Assembly: GCA_018263115.1 (NCBI GenBank)
Contig: JADFDC010000003.1
Location: 51,701 to 115,700 of the forward strand
Direction of reading: 5' to 3'
Length of the DNA stretch: 64,000 nucleotides
DNA from: Thiobacillus sp.
GTDB taxonomy: Bacteria > Pseudomonadota > Gammaproteobacteria > Burkholderiales > Thiobacillaceae
The position numbers were made by a program, and so were the translations under genes. Every line of letters begins with the position of its first letter. The stretch's first letter is position 1. Shown in pieces: positions 61,157-64,000 of the stretch. The notes beneath the pieces were generated by a model. The model searched no databases. It was not told where the DNA came from and saw only the letters and a list, made by a program, of their open reading frames with translations.

Positions 61157-63142
61157 ATGGCAACTCGTACTGATCTCGCCAACGCCATCCGCGCGCTTTC
61201 AATGGATGCCGTTGAAAAGGCCAAATCCGGCCACCCCGGCGCCCCCATGGGCATGGCGGAAATTTCCGAAGTGCTGTGGAACCACCACCTGCGCCACAAT
61301 CCTACCAATCCCAAATGGTATGACCGCGACCGTTTTGTGCTTTCCAACGGCCATGGTTCCATGCTGATTTATTCCCTGCTGCACCTGACCGGTTACGACC
61401 TGGGCATTGAGGACCTCAAACAGTTCCGCCAACTTCATTCCCGCACCCCCGGCCACCCGGAGTACGGCTATGCACCCGGCGTGGAAACCACTACCGGTCC
61501 CCTGGGTCAGGGCATTACCAACGCCGTCGGTATGGCGCTGGCCGAAAAGCTGCTGGCCGCCGAGTTCAACAAACCTAGTCACGACATCGTCAATCACCAC
61601 ACCTATGTGTTTATGGGTGACGGCTGCATGATGGAAGGCATTTCCCACGAAGCCTGTGCCTTGGCCGGTACCTGGAAACTGGGCAAGCTGATCGCCTTCT
61701 GGGACGACAACGGCATTTCGATTGATGGCCACATCGAACACTGGTACACCGACGACACGGCCAAGCGCTTTGAAGCCTACGGCTGGCATGTCATCCCCAA
61801 CGTGGACGGCCACGATTTCGTTGCGCTGGAGAAAGCCATCACCGAAGCCAAGGCTGAAACCGGCAAGCCCACGCTGATCTGCTGTAAAACCATCATCGGT
61901 AAAGGATCCCCCAACAAAGCGGGCACGCACGACGTGCATGGCGCTGCGCTGGGCCATGAAGAAGTTGAAGCCACCCGCAAGCACATGGGCTGGAATCATC
62001 CTGCGTTTGTAATCCCCAAGGACGTATACGAAGGATGGGATGCGAAAACCAAGGGCCAGGGTCTGGAAACCCTGTGGAACAACAAGTTCGCTGAATATTC
62101 CAAGGCCCATCCCGAACTGGCTGCCGAATTCGAGCGCCGCATGAACGGCGAACTGCCGCTAAACTGGGACAAGCATGTTGCCGACAAACTGGCCGCGATC
62201 AACGCCAAGGCCGAAACAGTCGCCACCCGCAAGGCCTCGCAGATCGCCATCAATGCGCTGGCTTCCGCGCTGCCTGAATTCGTCGGCGGCTCGGCCGATC
62301 TGACCGGCTCCAACCTGACCAACTGGGAAGGCTGCCACCCCATCCGCCACGGCAAACCCGGCAACTACATCAGCTACGGTGTACGCGAATTCGGTATGTC
62401 ACACATCATGAACGGCATGGCGCTGCATGGCGGCGTGCTGCCTTTCGGCGGCACTTTCCTGATGTTTTCGGAATACGCCCGCAACGCCATCCGCATGTCG
62501 GCGTTGATGAAGCAGCGCGTGATCTATGTGTTTACCCACGATTCGATTGGCCTGGGAGAAGACGGTCCCACCCACCAGCCGGTGGAACAGACCGCCACCC
62601 TGCGCATGATCCCCAACATCGACGTCTGGCGTCCCTGCGATACCGTGGAAACCCTGGTCGGTTGGGCAAAGTCTGTTGAACGTATGGATGGCCCTACCTG
62701 CCACATTCTCTCCCGCCAGAATCTGCCGTTCATTGCGCGCGATGAGGCAACGATTGCCAATATCCGCAAGGGCGGCTACGTGCTGAAGGACGCCGCCAAC
62801 GCCAAGGCCGTCATCATTGCTACCGGTTCCGAGGTTGAACTGGCCGTCAAGGCGCAGGACATGCTGGCTGCCGAGGGTATCGCCGTGCGTGTGGTGTCCA
62901 TGCCATCGACCAACACCTTTGACAAACAGGATGCAGCCTACAAGGCCAGCGTGTTGCCCAAGGGTCTGCCGCGCGTTGCAGTGGAAGCCGGCGTCACCGA
63001 TTTCTGGCGCAAGTATGTGGGCCTGGAAGGCGCCGTGGTCGGCATCGATCGCTTCGGTGAATCCGCTCCCGCACCCGCGCTGTTCAAGGAATTTGGTTTT
63101 ACGCCGGAGAACGTCGCCGCTGCGGTGAAGGGCGTTTTGTAA
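61157..63142 (+). CDS. tkt: Transketolase
   Basis: 661 residues. Thiamine diphosphate enzyme: [11 protein letters not shown] (substrate His), [28 protein letters not shown] to [10 protein letters not shown] for Mg-TPP binding, and [11 protein letters not shown] with the catalytic Glu/His. It moves two-carbon units in the pentose phosphate or Calvin cycle. It lies immediately upstream of gap, as in autotrophic and many heterotrophic beta-proteobacteria (tkt-gap-pgk). Confidence 0.97.
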   Translation: MATRTDLANAIRALSMDAVEKAKSGHPGAPMGMAEISEVLWNHHLRHNPTNPKWYDRDRFVLSNGHGSMLIYSLLHLTGYDLGIEDLKQFRQLHSRTPGHPEYGYAPGVETTTGPLGQGITNAVGMALAEKLLAAEFNKPSHDIVNHHTYVFMGDGCMMEGISHEACALAGTWKLGKLIAFWDDNGISIDGHIEHWYTDDTAKRFEAYGWHVIPNVDGHDFVALEKAITEAKAETGKPTLICCKTIIGKGSPNKAGTHDVHGAALGHEEVEATRKHMGWNHPAFVIPKDVYEGWDAKTKGQGLETLWNNKFAEYSKAHPELAAEFERRMNGELPLNWDKHVADKLAAINAKAETVATRKASQIAINALASALPEFVGGSADLTGSNLTNWEGCHPIRHGKPGNYISYGVREFGMSHIMNGMALHGGVLPFGGTFLMFSEYARNAIRMSALMKQRVIYVFTHDSIGLGEDGPTHQPVEQTATLRMIPNIDVWRPCDTVETLVGWAKSVERMDGPTCHILSRQNLPFIARDEATIANIRKGGYVLKDAANAKAVIIATGSEVELAVKAQDMLAAEGIAVRVVSMPSTNTFDKQDAAYKASVLPKGLPRVAVEAGVTDFWRKYVGLEGAVVGIDRFGESAPAPALFKEFGFTPENVAAAVKGVL

Positions 63143-63151
63143 ACCCCATTC

Positions 63152-63222
63152 ACCACAGAGACACTGAAGCACAGAGAAAAACTGATCTTTTTAGGTTTTT
63201 TGTGCCTCTGTGCCTCTGTGGT
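63152..63222. repeat. ACCACAGAG-type intergenic palindrome between tkt and gap
   Basis: The left arm beginning ACCACAGAGACACTGAAGCACA (63152-63173) pairs with the right arm ending CCTCTGTGCCTCTGTGGT (63201-63222), with three mismatches over 22 pairs. The T-rich loop (TCTTTTTAGGTTTTTT) lies between them. This CACAGAG/CTCTGTG palindrome is a widespread intergenic repeat in beta-proteobacterial and other genomes. It probably forms an mRNA hairpin that tunes tkt-gap expression. Confidence 0.8.
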
Positions 63223-63255
63223 AATCGTTTTTATGTTTATTGTTTAGGAGACTGA

Positions 63256-64000
<745 letters not shown>

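Overview
The window looks like chromosome of a sulfur-oxidising betaproteobacterium (Nitrosomonadales / Sulfuricella-Thiobacillus type). The reasons are the pilMNOPQ-mrcA arrangement, an XrtA-type PEP-CTERM/exopolysaccharide regulatory block (sugar transferase, PrsK, PrsR, two PrsT-like lipoproteins), and a periplasmic sulfur-oxidation island with many c-type cytochromes, FccB, SoxY and SoxZ. Genus is inference only. No tRNA, rRNA, CRISPR array or intact insertion sequence was seen.

Layout. 1-0.96 kb: a decayed, partly duplicated copy of a Sat/CysC gene. 0.96-1.8 kb: a VWA-type PEP-CTERM protein behind a sigma54-type promoter. 1.9-8.8 kb (minus): aroK, a secreted beta-helix protein, an O-antigen-ligase-like membrane protein, a DHH phosphoesterase and a Sat-CysC fusion whose ATP-sulfurylase motifs are altered. 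8.9-13.9 kb (minus): pilMNOPQ. 14.1-17.0 kb: mrcA and a nucleotidyltransferase-like gene. 17.1-27.7 kb: sugar transferase, prsK, prsR and two prsT-like genes. 27.8-28.9 kb (minus): a second PEP-CTERM protein with its own sigma54-type promoter. 28.9-32.7 kb (minus): a compact four-gene biosynthetic-looking operon (FeeM-like N-acyltransferase, nitroreductase-like protein, O-methyltransferase-like protein, ThiF/E1-like protein). 32.8-34.5 kb: hemB and engB. 34.6-45.9 kb (plus): the sulfur/cytochrome island. 45.9-48.6 kb (minus): hemL, thiE, thiD. 48.7-64 kb: rubredoxin, a diheme cytochrome, a NAD(P)-binding protein, malQ, a PhnD/PhnD/GGDEF-EAL signalling operon, argA, rsmE, a thioredoxin-like protein, an inositol-phosphatase-family protein, tkt and the start of gap.

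How it works together. Five -24/-12 (sigma54) promoters were found by eye. Three lie before the sugar transferase-prsK-prsR operon and the two PEP-CTERM genes, and each has a related TGTCG(A/G)AA-type element upstream, which suggests one PrsR regulon. Two lie before the multiheme-cytochrome operon and the cytochrome-fccB operon; both have the same 11-base element CTGCCATGACA about 100 bases upstream. They sit next to a sigma54 activator with the three-cysteine PAS pattern of the sulfane-sulfur sensor FisR, so a FisR-type regulon for sulfide/polysulfide oxidation is the simplest reading.

The strongest candidate for an undescribed system is the four-gene operon at 28886-32698. Its enzymes could N-acylate an amino acid, activate its carboxyl group, change its redox state and methylate the product. 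Second-tier candidates are the Met-rich secreted proteins flanking soxYZ, the possible sulfation module inside the exopolysaccharide operon, and a possible small RNA between hemB and engB.
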